Positions 35,278 to 46,263 of a stretch of DNA of 64,000 nucleotides are shown here, piece by piece. Both the position numbers and the translations under genes were made by a program. The stretch's first letter is position 1; every line of letters begins with the position of its first letter. The notes under the pieces are model-generated. The model worked only from the letters and a program-made list of their open reading frames with translations, was not told the DNA's origin and searched no databases. Source of the stretch: Collinsella sp. AM18-10 (GTDB taxonomy: Bacteria; Actinomycetota; Coriobacteriia; Coriobacteriales; Coriobacteriaceae); contig NZ_QRJO01000010.1 in NCBI RefSeq assembly GCF_003471585.1, positions 6,326 through 70,325 of the forward strand, in the 5' to 3' direction.

Positions 35278-38019
35278 GTGGCAGACGATATCAACAATAA
35301 CGAGGGTATGGGCGAGGCCGGCGATGCCGGCATGCCCGACGATCTGAAGCGCCTGCTTGCCCGTGCTGAGCAGGGCGAGGACGGCGATCCGGATGCCTAT
35401 AACCCCGATGCCGATGATGACGAGGAAGAGGACGACGACGGTGAGCTCGAGGAGAGCTTTGGCGAAGTCGATCGCGGCGCCTCGGCCGGCGAGGATATCA
35501 ACGGTGGCCAGCTCCAGATTTCGGAGTTTGGCCGCGAGATGAAGCAGTCATTTATCGAGTATTCGATGTCGGTCATCACGGCGCGCGCCCTGCCGGACGT
35601 GCGCGACGGCTTAAAGCCGGTGCACCGCCGCATCCTGTATGCGATGAACGAGAGCGGCATCTACCCCAACCGCCCGCACAAGAAGTCCGCTTGGACGGTC
35701 GGCGAAGTTATCGGTAAGTACCATCCGCACGGTGACTTCGCGGTCTACGAGGCAATGGTTCGTCTGGCGCAGTGGTTCTCCATGCGCACGCCGCTCATCG
35801 ACGGCCACGGCAACTTCGGCAACATCGACGGCGACGGCGCCGCTGCCATGCGTTACACCGAGAGCCGCCTGGCAAAGCCCGCCATGGAGCTGCTGCGTGA
35901 CCTGCAGAAGGATACCGTCGACTGGCAGCCCAACTACGACGAATCGCTCGCCGAGCCTCAGGCGCTGCCTGCGCGCTTCCCCAACCTGCTGGTCAACGGC
36001 AGCCAGGGCATCGCCGTCGGCATGGCCACCAATATCGCCCCGCATAACCTCACCGAGGCGATCGAGGCAACCTGCTACCTGATCGATAATCCCGACGCCA
36101 CTGTCGACGAGCTCATGCAGATCATGCCCGGTCCGGACTTCCCCACCGGCGCTATCATCATGGGCAGCGCCGGCATTAAGCAGAGCTACGAGACCGGCCG
36201 CGGCTCCATTACCGTGCGCGCTAAGGCTCATGTGGAGTCCACCAAGACCGGCCGTAGCCGCCTGGTCTTTACCGAGATTCCCTACATGGTCAACAAGGGC
36301 ACCCTGCAGGAGAAGATCGCCCAGCTCGTCAACGACAAGCGCATCGAGGGCATCTCGGATATGCGCGATGAGTCCAACCAGAAGGGCATCCGTCTGGTCA
36401 TCGAGCTCAAGAAGGGCGTCATTCCGCAGGTCGTGCTCAACAACCTGTATAAGTACACCTCGCTGCAGACGACCTTTGGCGCCAACAACCTGGCGCTTGT
36501 CAACGGCGTTCCCAAATGCCTGAGCCTGCGCGAGATGCTGCAACACTACATCGACCACCAGGTCGACGTCGTCACCCGCCGCACTCGTTTTGACCTCAAG
36601 AAGGCCCAGGCGCGTGCGCATATCCTCGAGGGCTACCTGATGGCCCTCGACCATATCGACGAGGTCATTAGCATCATCCGCTCCTCGCAGACCGACTCCG
36701 AGGCCAGCAGCCGCCTGATCGAGCGCTTTGGCTTTACGCCCGAGCAGACCACGGCCATCCTCGAGATGAAGCTGCGCCGCCTGACCGGCCTGGAGCGCGA
36801 CAAGATCCAGGAAGAGCTGGACGGCTTGCGCCGCGCCATCGCCTACTACGAGGACCTGCTGGCGCACGAGGAGAAGATTCTGGGCGTCATCAAGGAGGAG
36901 ATGCGCGAGATCTCGAAGAAGTTCGGCGATAAGCGCCGCACCGAGATCAGCCAGGTTGAGAAGGATCTGGACGTCGAAGACCTCATTGCCGACGAGGACA
37001 TGGTCGTGACCATCACCCACACCGGCTATGTCAAGCGCATCCCGGTGGCTGCCTACCGCGCCCAGAAGCGCGGCGGCAAGGGCGTGTCGGGCGTCAACCT
37101 CAAAGAGGACGATGTCATCGATGAGATGTTTATCGCGTCCACGCACGAGTACGTGCTGTTCTTCTCGAGCAAGGGCAAGGTCTATCGCCTGAAGGTGCAC
37201 GAGCTGCCGGTGGGTACGCGCCAAGCGCGCGGTACCGCGATCGTCAACCTGCTGCCCTTCGAGGAGGGCGAGAAGATCGCGAGCGTCATCAGCTGCCGCG
37301 AGTTCCCTGCCGACGAGTATCTGATGTTTGCCACCAAGAGCGGCATGGTCAAGAAGACCGTGATGAGCGCATATGACCGCAGCCGTCGCGACGGCCTGAT
37401 CGCTATCAACCTGCGTGACGACGACGCGCTGCTGAACGTGCGCCGCGTGCGCGAGGGCGACAAGATTATCCTGGCCACCACCGCGGGCAAGGCGATCATG
37501 TTCTCCGAGGAGCAGGTGCGCGCCACCGGCCGCGATACCAGCGGCGTTCGCGGTATCGGTATGAAGGACGGCGTGAGCGTTCTGGGCATGGAAGTCACTA
37601 ACGGCAACGGCGATCTGTTCGTCATCACCGAGCGCGGCTACGGCAAGCGCACGCCGGTCGCGGACTACCCGGAGCAGAATCGCGGCGGCCAGGGCGTCTA
37701 CACCATCCAAATGACCGAGCGTAAGGGTAACCTCGCGGCCATGAAGACGGTGGGCCCGCAGCACGAGCTGTTCATCGTGACGGAGGGCGCGACGGTCATT
37801 CGCGTCAAGACCGACGAGATCAGCCAGACCGGCCGCGCCACCCAGGGCGTCAAGATGATGACCGTCGACGACAACGACCGCATCTGCGCCGTAGCCCGCA
37901 TGACGGCCGCCAAGGAGAAGCCCGAAGGCGAAGCCACAGAAGACGGCTCTGCCCCCGAAGAAACCCCTGTCGATCTAGGCGACGGCAACGACATGCCAGA
38001 GGATCTCCTAGACGAGTAA
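35278..38019 (+). CDS. gyrA: DNA gyrase subunit A, with acidic N-terminal extension and Phe at the Ser83-equivalent
   Basis: Breakage-reunion subunit, 913 residues. An unusual acidic extension of about 70 residues ([19 protein letters not shown]) precedes the normal start ([20 protein letters not shown]). Catalytic Tyr lies in [10 protein letters not shown]; six-bladed C-terminal domain with the GyrA box near QKRGGKG. The quinolone-resistance region reads [12 protein letters not shown]: Phe154 (codon TTC, 35737-35739) occupies the place of E. coli Ser83, and Glu that of Asp87. Phe there is a classical fluoroquinolone-resistance change. The start is GTG at 35278 after GAGGAGG. Confidence 0.97.
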   Translation: MADDINNNEGMGEAGDAGMPDDLKRLLARAEQGEDGDPDAYNPDADDDEEEDDDGELEESFGEVDRGASAGEDINGGQLQISEFGREMKQSFIEYSMSVITARALPDVRDGLKPVHRRILYAMNESGIYPNRPHKKSAWTVGEVIGKYHPHGDFAVYEAMVRLAQWFSMRTPLIDGHGNFGNIDGDGAAAMRYTESRLAKPAMELLRDLQKDTVDWQPNYDESLAEPQALPARFPNLLVNGSQGIAVGMATNIAPHNLTEAIEATCYLIDNPDATVDELMQIMPGPDFPTGAIIMGSAGIKQSYETGRGSITVRAKAHVESTKTGRSRLVFTEIPYMVNKGTLQEKIAQLVNDKRIEGISDMRDESNQKGIRLVIELKKGVIPQVVLNNLYKYTSLQTTFGANNLALVNGVPKCLSLREMLQHYIDHQVDVVTRRTRFDLKKAQARAHILEGYLMALDHIDEVISIIRSSQTDSEASSRLIERFGFTPEQTTAILEMKLRRLTGLERDKIQEELDGLRRAIAYYEDLLAHEEKILGVIKEEMREISKKFGDKRRTEISQVEKDLDVEDLIADEDMVVTITHTGYVKRIPVAAYRAQKRGGKGVSGVNLKEDDVIDEMFIASTHEYVLFFSSKGKVYRLKVHELPVGTRQARGTAIVNLLPFEEGEKIASVISCREFPADEYLMFATKSGMVKKTVMSAYDRSRRDGLIAINLRDDDALLNVRRVREGDKIILATTAGKAIMFSEEQVRATGRDTSGVRGIGMKDGVSVLGMEVTNGNGDLFVITERGYGKRTPVADYPEQNRGGQGVYTIQMTERKGNLAAMKTVGPQHELFIVTEGATVIRVKTDEISQTGRATQGVKMMTVDDNDRICAVARMTAAKEKPEGEATEDGSAPEETPVDLGDGNDMPEDLLDE

Positions 38020-38059
38020 GAGGAACTAGCTGGTAGAAAATATCAGACCCCATATATCG

Positions 38060-38092
38060 GCGGTCGGCGCACTGCGCGCCGACCGCTTTTTT
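38060..38092 (+). terminator. gyrA terminator
   Basis: Perfect 11-bp stem GCGGTCGGCGC / GCGCCGACCGC with five-base loop, followed by T6. Confidence 0.93.
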
Positions 38093-38110
38093 GACAATCT
38101 TGAACCTCGC

Positions 38111-38247
38111 GTCGGCCCCGGCTGCCCGGCGGCATGCGAAGTCGATCGCGAGTTCCGCACGAGCCGGAGAGCACTTAATGTGCTCTCCGTGCGAGCAGGA
38201 CTGTCCGAGCAGGCGACTTCGCATGCCGCCGGGCAGCCGGGGCCGAC
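38111..38247. repeat. 137-bp element with a perfect 34-bp terminal inverted repeat and inner hairpin
   Basis: Arms 38111-38144 and 38214-38247 are exactly complementary over 34 bp, very GC-rich. Inside is another hairpin GGAGAGCAC-TTAAT-GTGCTCTCC (38166-38188) flanked by CGCAC/GTGCG. There is no poly-T and no open frame, so it is neither a simple terminator nor a gene. Confidence 0.85.
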
Positions 38248-38274
38248 ACCCCTCAAAGATTTTCAAAAAAGTTG

Positions 38275-38304
38275 TTGACGCGCGCGTAACGACTCGTCTA
38301 ATAT
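38275..38304 (+). promoter_or_regulatory. promoter of the tRNA-Ile gene
   Basis: -35 TTGACG (38275-38280) and -10 TAATAT (38299-38304) with 18-bp spacing, 14 bp before the tRNA 5' end; downstream of a T/A-rich stretch. Confidence 0.85.
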
Positions 38305-38318
38305 ATCCCTTGCGCGAT

Positions 38319-38395
38319 GGACCTGTAGCTCAGTTGGTTAGAGCGTCCGGCTGATAACCGGGAGGTCACAAGTTCGAATCTTGTCAGGTCCACCA
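38319..38395 (+). tRNA. tRNA-Ile(GAT), copy 1
   Basis: 77-nt cloverleaf: acceptor GGACCTG/CAGGTCC, anticodon stem-loop CCGGCTGATAACCGG with anticodon GAT, T-arm ACAAGTTCGAATCTTGT, encoded CCA. Identical to copy 2. Confidence 0.97.
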
Positions 38396-38406
38396 CTTTC
38401 TTTCGC

Positions 38407-38452
38407 AATAAACACCCCAGCGAGAGCCGAGTCGCCGCTGGGGTGTTTATTA
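38407..38452 (+). terminator. long hairpin after tRNA-Ile copy 1
   Basis: Perfect 16-bp inverted repeat AATAAACACCCCAGCG / CGCTGGGGTGTTTATT. The T-tract is weak, so it may also act as a processing structure. Confidence 0.7.
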
Positions 38453-38462
38453 CTGTCTCCGT

Positions 38463-38538
38463 GGGGGTTTAGCTCAGCTGGGAGAGCGCGGGCTTTGCAA
38501 GCCTGAGGTCAGGGGTTCGATCCCCCTAACCTCCACCA
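38463..38538 (+). tRNA. tRNA-Ala(TGC)
   Basis: 76-nt cloverleaf starting GGGGGTT, anticodon loop CTTTGCAAG with anticodon TGC, T-arm AGGGGTTCGATCCCCCT, acceptor AACCTCC and encoded CCA. Confidence 0.97.
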
Positions 38539-38542
38539 TGAT

Positions 38543-38619
38543 GGACCTGTAGCTCAGTTGGTTAGAGCGTCCGGCTGATAACCGGGAGGTCACAAGTTCG
38601 AATCTTGTCAGGTCCACCA
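38543..38619 (+). tRNA. tRNA-Ile(GAT), copy 2
   Basis: Identical in sequence to the tRNA-Ile at 38319; begins only 4 bp after tRNA-Ala and so is probably cut from the same transcript. Confidence 0.97.
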
Positions 38620-38633
38620 TCAAAACTGTGAAG

Positions 38634-38664
38634 AGCCCTGGGGCGTTGCCTCGGGGCTTTTTTC
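38634..38664 (+). terminator. terminator of the tRNA cluster
   Basis: GC-rich stem around AGCCC / GGGGCT followed by T6. Confidence 0.85.
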
Positions 38665-38777
38665 TTGTCTGCGATAAATCTCATTTTGGTTTTGTGTGCT
38701 GTGCGAAAGATTGGGTAGTATAGCTATTCAATGCGGCGGGCTGCCGCGTGTTAACCGCTACGTACCGGAGGTGTTCC

Positions 38778-39278
38778 ATGGTTCGTGTCGACATAGAGAC
38801 CATCGTCATGGCCGCCGGTCCCGTGCCATCGCTTATCGTGCTTCGTGAGCGCAGCAGCAAATCGGACTCGCCCGCGCCGCTGCGTTCCCTTTCCATTCAG
38901 ACTGGTTCGTTTGAGGCTGCGGCAATCAGCCGTGGCATCGATAGCGGCCGAGCCGAGCGCCCGATTACCCATGACCTGTTGCTCGATACTGTTGGCGCCC
39001 TGGGCGCCAAGCTCGAGCGCATCGAGATCGTTCGCGCCGAGCCGCCGGTGTTCTACGCGACGATCGTCGTACTGGCCGATGGTGACGAGTGCAAGATCGA
39101 CGCCCGTCCCAGTGATGCCATTGCTCTTGCCGTGCGCAGCAATGCCCCCATGTTTGTGGAGGACGACATCATGAATCGCCTGGGCACTGTTTCTACCCAC
39201 GCCGAGGAAGTCGACGACGAGCAGGAGTTCGAGAAGTTCGACGAGTTCGTCCATACGCTCTCCCCCGATGATTTCTAA
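38778..39278 (+). CDS. bifunctional nuclease family protein (DUF151)
   Basis: A 166-residue member of the BFN/DUF151 family: IQTGSFEAAAISRGIDSGRA, RPITHDLLLDTVGALGAKLE and CKIDARPSDAIALAVRSNAP fit the domain, which in plants and some bacteria has nuclease activity; the bacterial role is uncertain. Start ATG 38778 with CCGGAGG upstream. An acidic tail follows (EEVDDEQEFEKFDEF). First of three closely spaced genes. Confidence 0.88.
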   Translation: MVRVDIETIVMAAGPVPSLIVLRERSSKSDSPAPLRSLSIQTGSFEAAAISRGIDSGRAERPITHDLLLDTVGALGAKLERIEIVRAEPPVFYATIVVLADGDECKIDARPSDAIALAVRSNAPMFVEDDIMNRLGTVSTHAEEVDDEQEFEKFDEFVHTLSPDDF

Positions 39279-39668
39279 ATGCGGGGCGGCCAGGATGCGG
39301 AGTGTTCGCTGATGGCCGGCGGTATGTCGGCCGAGGCGGCTGCGATCGCCCGCGAGGCCCAGATGCGCTCGGAAGCATCCGAGGCGGCCCGCCTCGCCTA
39401 TGTGACACAGGCCCGTACGCTTCGCGAGCGCCGCGGCTCGTTTATCAAGATGGTTGTCATCTCCGCCCTTGTCGCGGCAATCTGCTCGCGCCTTCGTGGT
39501 ACAGTTGGTGCGCTTGGGTTTTCGATCTCTACGGGCCTGGTGATCTGGGGCGTGGTCGACGCGGTAATGCTGACCAGTCAGATCAAGGTGCTCGACAAGC
39601 GTGCGGTGGATATGATGCACGCCCGCGACGCTGCCGCCAAGATCGCTGCTGAGGCACAAGAACTGTAA
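39279..39668 (+). CDS. small membrane protein of unknown function
   Basis: Up to 129 residues. A charged N-terminal helix (AAAIAREAQMRSEASEAARL) precedes two likely membrane helices (FIKMVVISALVAAICSRL and LGFSISTGLVIWGVVDAVML) and a charged C-terminal helix. The first ATG touches the upstream stop codon but has no ribosome binding site; the ATG at 39312 has GGAG 9 bases upstream and may be the real start. Probably co-transcribed with the DUF151 gene. Not recognised. Confidence 0.7.
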   Translation: MRGGQDAECSLMAGGMSAEAAAIAREAQMRSEASEAARLAYVTQARTLRERRGSFIKMVVISALVAAICSRLRGTVGALGFSISTGLVIWGVVDAVMLTSQIKVLDKRAVDMMHARDAAAKIAAEAQEL

Positions 39669-39698
39669 CGACGCCGGATTCGATGGGAAGGTCTAAAG

Positions 39699-40148
39699 AT
39701 GGCACAGGATATGCAGGACGCCGGTAACGTCTCCGCCGAGCTCGACGCCATGGTGTGCGATCTGATTGGCGCCTTCTTGGACGACCTGGCCGCGGGCGAG
39801 AACCCGGGCGTGGTTGTGGCAATTGAGGACGCCGCTTCCAACCGTTATCTGGCCGCACTCGACGAAGATGGCGAGGAGGCATGCCTGGAGGCTGCCACCA
39901 ACTTTATCTCCGAGCACAAGATGGGTCTTAAGGACGAGGGCCTGGGCCGTATCGCCCGCTATGCCATCGGCTACACCGGCTGCGTCGAGATTGACGGCGG
40001 CTATCACGATGCTCTGCTCGTGAGCTTCTTCGAAACCACGCTCGAGAGCGGTTTTTCGGCATACGTGCTGTATGAGGGCATGGGTGCCGGCGATGGTTTT
40101 ATGTGGAGCGACCCTGAACCTGCAGGTGAGGAAACCCCTCTTATCTAA
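39699..40148 (+). CDS. conserved acidic protein of unknown function
   Basis: A 149-residue acidic protein without signal peptide or membrane helix. The start follows GGGAAGG at suitable distance. Sequence alternates helices and strands (LDAMVCDLIGAFLDDLAAGE, GVVVAIEDAASNRYLAALDE, YHDALLVSFFETT), suggesting a compact cytoplasmic domain. No family recognised; the codon pattern supports a real gene. It sits between the DUF151 gene pair and typA. Confidence 0.75.
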   Translation: MAQDMQDAGNVSAELDAMVCDLIGAFLDDLAAGENPGVVVAIEDAASNRYLAALDEDGEEACLEAATNFISEHKMGLKDEGLGRIARYAIGYTGCVEIDGGYHDALLVSFFETTLESGFSAYVLYEGMGAGDGFMWSDPEPAGEETPLI

Positions 40149-40265
40149 AATCGCTAAAATAAACGAGTTTTCGGTAAAAGGCTCAATATTCCCGCTGAGC
40201 GTTGTATCGCTGGGCGGGCCGCATACGCGTGCCGTTTGTATATGGATAGAAGATAGGGGAACTAC

Positions 40266-42104
<1,839 letters not shown>

Positions 42105-42130
42105 GCGCTGGGCTTTATAGCGACTAACAA

Positions 42131-42166
42131 GAAAGGGCGTCGACCGCGATGGTCGGCGCCCTTTTT
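42131..42166 (+). terminator. typA terminator
   Basis: Stem AAGGGCG-CGACC / GGTCG-CGCCCTT with loop GCGAT, followed by T5. Abuts the repeat at 42167. Confidence 0.9.
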
Positions 42167-42194
42167 GGTGCAAGGGGACAGGTTCGTTTGCACC
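42167..42194. repeat. GGTGCAA...TTTGCACC hairpin repeat, left of the pilus locus
   Basis: A 28-bp hairpin element with core AGGGGACAGG. Its inverted counterpart at 49897-49925 matches at about 25 of 29 positions; the pair brackets the three pilus genes. Confidence 0.75.
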
Positions 42195-42528
42195 ACAGCT
42201 GGGGCGACTATCCCTCCGATCGGCCTTCCAGTCAAAGTTAAATTGTTTAAACATATACATAATTTCACTGAATATAGCCGGTATGATACAAAACTGTTAA
42301 CAGGTAAATATCAACTGGTATTAAATTAAAAGACCTCTTTACCTGCGGTTTACATGACTGGTATCTATATTGTATTTTATGCATTGTGGCATAGACGAAC
42401 CGTCTTAGAAGTTGCTCCCCAGTGGGTTCTTGCAATGCGCTAGGTAGGTTCTCGTTGATGTTGGGGTTTGTGTTCGGTCCGACGATTCGCCGTATTCCAC
42501 AACGTGTTGTAGGAATTAGGGGACAACT
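42195..42528. promoter_or_regulatory. AT-rich leader and likely promoter region of the pilus locus
   Basis: No gene is supported here. The segment is much more AT-rich than its surroundings. It contains a spaced inverted repeat CAGGTAAA (42301-42308) / TTTACCTG (42338-42345) and a direct repeat ACTGGTAT (42314, 42357; 43 bp apart), plausible regulator sites. A TATGAT box at about 42281 and TTTACA near 42349 are promoter candidates but no clear -35/-10 pair stands out. AGGGGAC precedes the ATG at 42529. Confidence 0.5.
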
Positions 42529-45500
42529 ATGGACGCACACCGCTCACGGTCGCTGGGTATGGCGGCCCTGATCTTCATTTTGATTAGCCTCACCGCCGCA
42601 GTTTTTCACGGTGCAGCCCCAGTGCGCGCCGAGGATGCGACGACGCCGGCGCCGATTGAGATCAACGGCGATACGGCAACGGTTGAGGTCAAGCTGTATA
42701 CCGATGAGAACCATAATAAGCCTTTGGGTGATACTGCCGTAACGTCTACTTCGAAGCTCTACGGAGCTTTTTCGGCACGGTTCATAAGTGATAAGGCGCC
42801 TACGCCTCGGAACTACATCGCTGTCTACGAGCTCCCCGATACCATAGTCATTGACAAAAACGCCGGTGGCGACCTCATGGAGGGTCCGGAGGCTACTGCC
42901 GAAAAGGCTGGTACGTGGGAGATCAAGGACAATAAGGTCATTTTTACGTTTGACAAGAGCTGGCTCGACAAAAACCCTGCGGAAATTTTTGTCGGAGCCA
43001 ATTTTTCATTTGAGTTAGCAAATAAGAACGCTGGCTCGGACAGCAGTACACCTATCAAGTTCCCCGGTGCGGGATCAATCAATATTCCAACTACGGATGG
43101 CGCCGTCAAAGGGGAGAAATCAGGAGCCTTCTCCCAGGGCGCCGATGGCGTGGCCAAAGTTACGTGGACCGTCAAGCTTACCGTCGAATCGTATGCAACG
43201 AATGTCAAGTTGACCGATACGCTGGGCGCTAACTTCGACTTTGTGGATGGCAGCTTCACGCTCGATGGCAAGAAGCTCGGTCCGCAGCCGACGGTCGACG
43301 GTCAGACTGTGACCATCGACAATCTGGGCAACCTTTCCCAGGGGAAGCACACGATTACGTATGAGACGGTGCTGAAGAGCGGTGTTTCCGCGGGTAACGG
43401 CGAGTTTGTCGACGAGCAGGACGCATCCAAGAACACGGCAACGTGGGAGTGGGGCAGCTCGAGCGATCGCCAGAGCGGCTCCGTGACTGCTGCTCCCAGC
43501 AAGTTTCGCTATGACATGATCAAGAAGTCTGACGGTTCGGGCTCGCCCTCCGATATCTCGTGGACTGTCGCACTCAATCAAGGCGAACTCAAAGTTGATA
43601 TGAGCGGCTATATGTTCACTGACCGTCTGGATGATAAGCAAACGTATACAGGGGGCTACACGGTTTACAAGGGCAGCTCCGGGTCGGAGGTTCTTGCGAC
43701 CGGCGCGCTCGATCCGTCGCAGAGCTCGTTTTCTTACACGTTCCCGACCGACCTTGCCGACAAGCACGCCACCTATCGTATCGTCTATCACACCAAGATG
43801 AACGACACGAGCTCGTACGACACCGTGCGCAATAACGCGACTATCGAGCGCGAGGGTTCCGTTTCCGGCGCCAGCGAAGGCCAGTTCACGCCGCAGCTGG
43901 TCGGTACGCCGATCACTAAGAGGCTCGTGAGCTCCGATGAAGCCGCGACGACGGGTAGAGCGACGTGGGAGACGCGTGTCGCGCTTAAGGCCATTGTTAA
44001 TGCGGTCAATCCTGGTTTGGTGACGGTGAAGGATACGTTTCAGTCGGCCTGGTCGCAGAATCTCGGTGTCGACGAAGGGGCCATTACCATCAAAATCGGC
44101 AAGACCGTGCTGGTGCGGGATGCCGACTGGAAACTGACGGCAAGCTGGCCGGTCGGCGGAACAAAGAGAAATTTCAATCTTGATATATATGTTAACGACA
44201 AAGTGAAAGCCGCCCTCGAGAACGAGGACTACGCCGTTATCACCTATGCCACCACATCAGATGCGCTGTCGGGCTGGTACTCAAACTTCGCGTCGGTCAG
44301 CGCGACGGGCCTGAATCTTCAGTGGCCGTACACCGACCTCGTCATGTACGTTGTCAACCAAGAAACGACGCCTGCGGTCGAGAAGCCGGAGGCGGAGTCG
44401 AAAGTGTCTTGGGACGAGGACTTCGACTGGGGTGCCGTCGACGGCTCGGACGAGAAGGGGGCCTGGGTCGTCGACTGGACGGTGTACGCGAATCGCCAGA
44501 AGGGTAATAAAGACGCAAATGGCGAATTCGAGTACTACGGTGCCGGAAAGCTTAACGGCGCGCCGCTGAACATAGTCGATACCCTCCCGGACGGCATGAG
44601 CTATGTTTCGGGCTTCGCAAAGTACACGCTCGTGCGGAATCCCTACGATCAGCATACGGGGCTTCATCGCGGAAGCGAGGCCGAGACGGTCGTTGATGAT
44701 TGGCAGCTTGCCACCGACAACGTCAGCAGCGATGGCAACACTGTCGCCTTTTCTATTCCCACGACTGAACTTGGAAGTTATGCCGGCTACGCAAAGCTAA
44801 CGTATCGAACGGCGGTCAAACGCGGCGAGCTCGATACCTCCAAGAATGAGGTGAAGTTCATCAACTCGGCAAGCGCAGTGTCGGGAAATAAGGAGTTCAA
44901 ACCCGGTAGCGGTACCGTCACCATCAAGAACAACGTCATCAAAAAGACCGGTGAGCAGGTCAGTAGTAGCAATCGAATAAAGTACACCATTCTTGTTAAC
45001 GAATCTGCTGTTGCCCTTAAGAGTGGCACTGACTTCCTTGAGCTCGTCGATACCATGGATGCCAAGTGCACGCTGGTGCCGTCGATGCTTAAGGTCTATG
45101 AGCGGGTGAATGGCGCCTGGTCACCGCTGACTGATAAGGACTATTCGTCGAAGATGGAGCAAGTCAATGATGAATCTGGCTCGCGTACGAAGTTGACTCT
45201 TGAGGTGCCCGACGAGAAATACCTCAAGGTCGAGTACGAGGTTATCCCGACCGGAAACCCCGGTGAAGAGGTGTCTCTTTCCAATACCGCCAAGCTTACG
45301 GGTGTGACGGAAGGCACAGCGATTGACGAGCGAATATGGACCATCCAGAACGCTTCCGCTAGTGCGGGTGGCAATGGTTACGGCATCACGATGACCAAGT
45401 ACGACGCCCAGCAGGTCGGTGCTACGCTCAAAGGGGCGGAGTTCACGCTCTACAGCGTGAATATGGACCAGGTTGCAACGGCGGGTATCGAAAACGCAAG

Positions 45501-46263
45501 GACTGAGTTTGAAACCGCCACGACCGACGACAACGGTAGGATCTCGTTTGGCGAAGAAAAGAAGGCGATGGCCAATTGCGAGCTCTACCAGCTTGTGGAG
45601 TCGAGGGCACCCGATGGCTACGCTACGGCAAACCCCATTTGGATTATGCTCAAGGGCAATGCGGGTACGGAGGAATATCAGAACAAGCTTGAAAAGGCGA
45701 GGAGCGTTGTCAAAGACGCGGAGATTGTCGGCGATGCCAAGAAGGACGAGATCTGGGTCTACGACAATCGTTTGACGGGATCAGCGGTTATCCAGGCAAA
45801 GAAAAGACTTGAAGGCGGGACGTTCAAGAAAGGACAGTTCTCGTTTGCGCTTAAGGATGGCGACGGTAAGGTGCTCCAGACGGTGACCAATGATGCCGCG
45901 GGCAACGTCTCCTTCAACGTCGACTACAACAAGGCAGGAACCTATACCTACACCATTTCCGAGGTCGAGCCCAAGGGTGCCGTCGACCATGTTAAAGATC
46001 ACATCACCTATGACACGACCCCGCGCAAAGTCACGGTTAAGGTAACTAATGGCGCGGACCAGCTCAACGCCGTAGTTACCTATAACGATAGCTCTCAGGA
46101 CCCACCGACCTTTACCAACACGTATTCGACCACGCTTCCCGAGGCAGGCGGTGCTGGCCTGACTATGACATATCTGGCTGGCGCTTCGCTGCTGTGCTTT
46201 GCCGCGACATGGATGCATGCTCGTCGCCATCGCGATCAAGGTCGAGGTGGTAGCCGTGAGTAG
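42529..46263 (+). CDS. large sortase-anchored pilus tip/adhesin protein (SpaA, FctA-type domain, LPEAG)
   Basis: A 1244-residue surface protein. Signal peptide to about residue 34 (APVRA). Residues about 40-930 hold several collagen-binding/isopeptide-type beta domains (for example SWTVALNQGELKVDMSGYMF and KYTILVNESAVALKSGTDFL). A SpaA-like domain follows (about 950-1050, GITMTKYDAQQVG and ELYQLVESRAPDGYA with its E-box), then an FctA/Spy0128-type pilin isopeptide domain (about 1083-1195, YTYTISEVEPKGAVDHV). The sorting signal is LPEAG, hydrophobic helix and basic tail (ARRHRDQ). Size and position suggest the tip or ancillary adhesin of a pilus (inference). Its stop overlaps the next pilin gene. 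Confidence 0.9.
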   Translation: MDAHRSRSLGMAALIFILISLTAAVFHGAAPVRAEDATTPAPIEINGDTATVEVKLYTDENHNKPLGDTAVTSTSKLYGAFSARFISDKAPTPRNYIAVYELPDTIVIDKNAGGDLMEGPEATAEKAGTWEIKDNKVIFTFDKSWLDKNPAEIFVGANFSFELANKNAGSDSSTPIKFPGAGSINIPTTDGAVKGEKSGAFSQGADGVAKVTWTVKLTVESYATNVKLTDTLGANFDFVDGSFTLDGKKLGPQPTVDGQTVTIDNLGNLSQGKHTITYETVLKSGVSAGNGEFVDEQDASKNTATWEWGSSSDRQSGSVTAAPSKFRYDMIKKSDGSGSPSDISWTVALNQGELKVDMSGYMFTDRLDDKQTYTGGYTVYKGSSGSEVLATGALDPSQSSFSYTFPTDLADKHATYRIVYHTKMNDTSSYDTVRNNATIEREGSVSGASEGQFTPQLVGTPITKRLVSSDEAATTGRATWETRVALKAIVNAVNPGLVTVKDTFQSAWSQNLGVDEGAITIKIGKTVLVRDADWKLTASWPVGGTKRNFNLDIYVNDKVKAALENEDYAVITYATTSDALSGWYSNFASVSATGLNLQWPYTDLVMYVVNQETTPAVEKPEAESKVSWDEDFDWGAVDGSDEKGAWVVDWTVYANRQKGNKDANGEFEYYGAGKLNGAPLNIVDTLPDGMSYVSGFAKYTLVRNPYDQHTGLHRGSEAETVVDDWQLATDNVSSDGNTVAFSIPTTELGSYAGYAKLTYRTAVKRGELDTSKNEVKFINSASAVSGNKEFKPGSGTVTIKNNVIKKTGEQVSSSNRIKYTILVNESAVALKSGTDFLELVDTMDAKCTLVPSMLKVYERVNGAWSPLTDKDYSSKMEQVNDESGSRTKLTLEVPDEKYLKVEYEVIPTGNPGEEVSLSNTAKLTGVTEGTAIDERIWTIQNASASAGGNGYGITMTKYDAQQVGATLKGAEFTLYSVNMDQVATAGIENARTEFETATTDDNGRISFGEEKKAMANCELYQLVESRAPDGYATANPIWIMLKGNAGTEEYQNKLEKARSVVKDAEIVGDAKKDEIWVYDNRLTGSAVIQAKKRLEGGTFKKGQFSFALKDGDGKVLQTVTNDAAGNVSFNVDYNKAGTYTYTISEVEPKGAVDHVKDHITYDTTPRKVTVKVTNGADQLNAVVTYNDSSQDPPTFTNTYSTTLPEAGGAGLTMTYLAGASLLCFAATWMHARRHRDQGRGGSRE

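Noticed and set aside
42301..42345. The inverted CAGGTAAA/TTTACCTG pair as an invertible pilus promoter
   Set aside because: The repeats are only 8 bp with a 29-bp interval, too short for known invertible switches, and no recombinase gene is nearby. Kept only as a possible operator.
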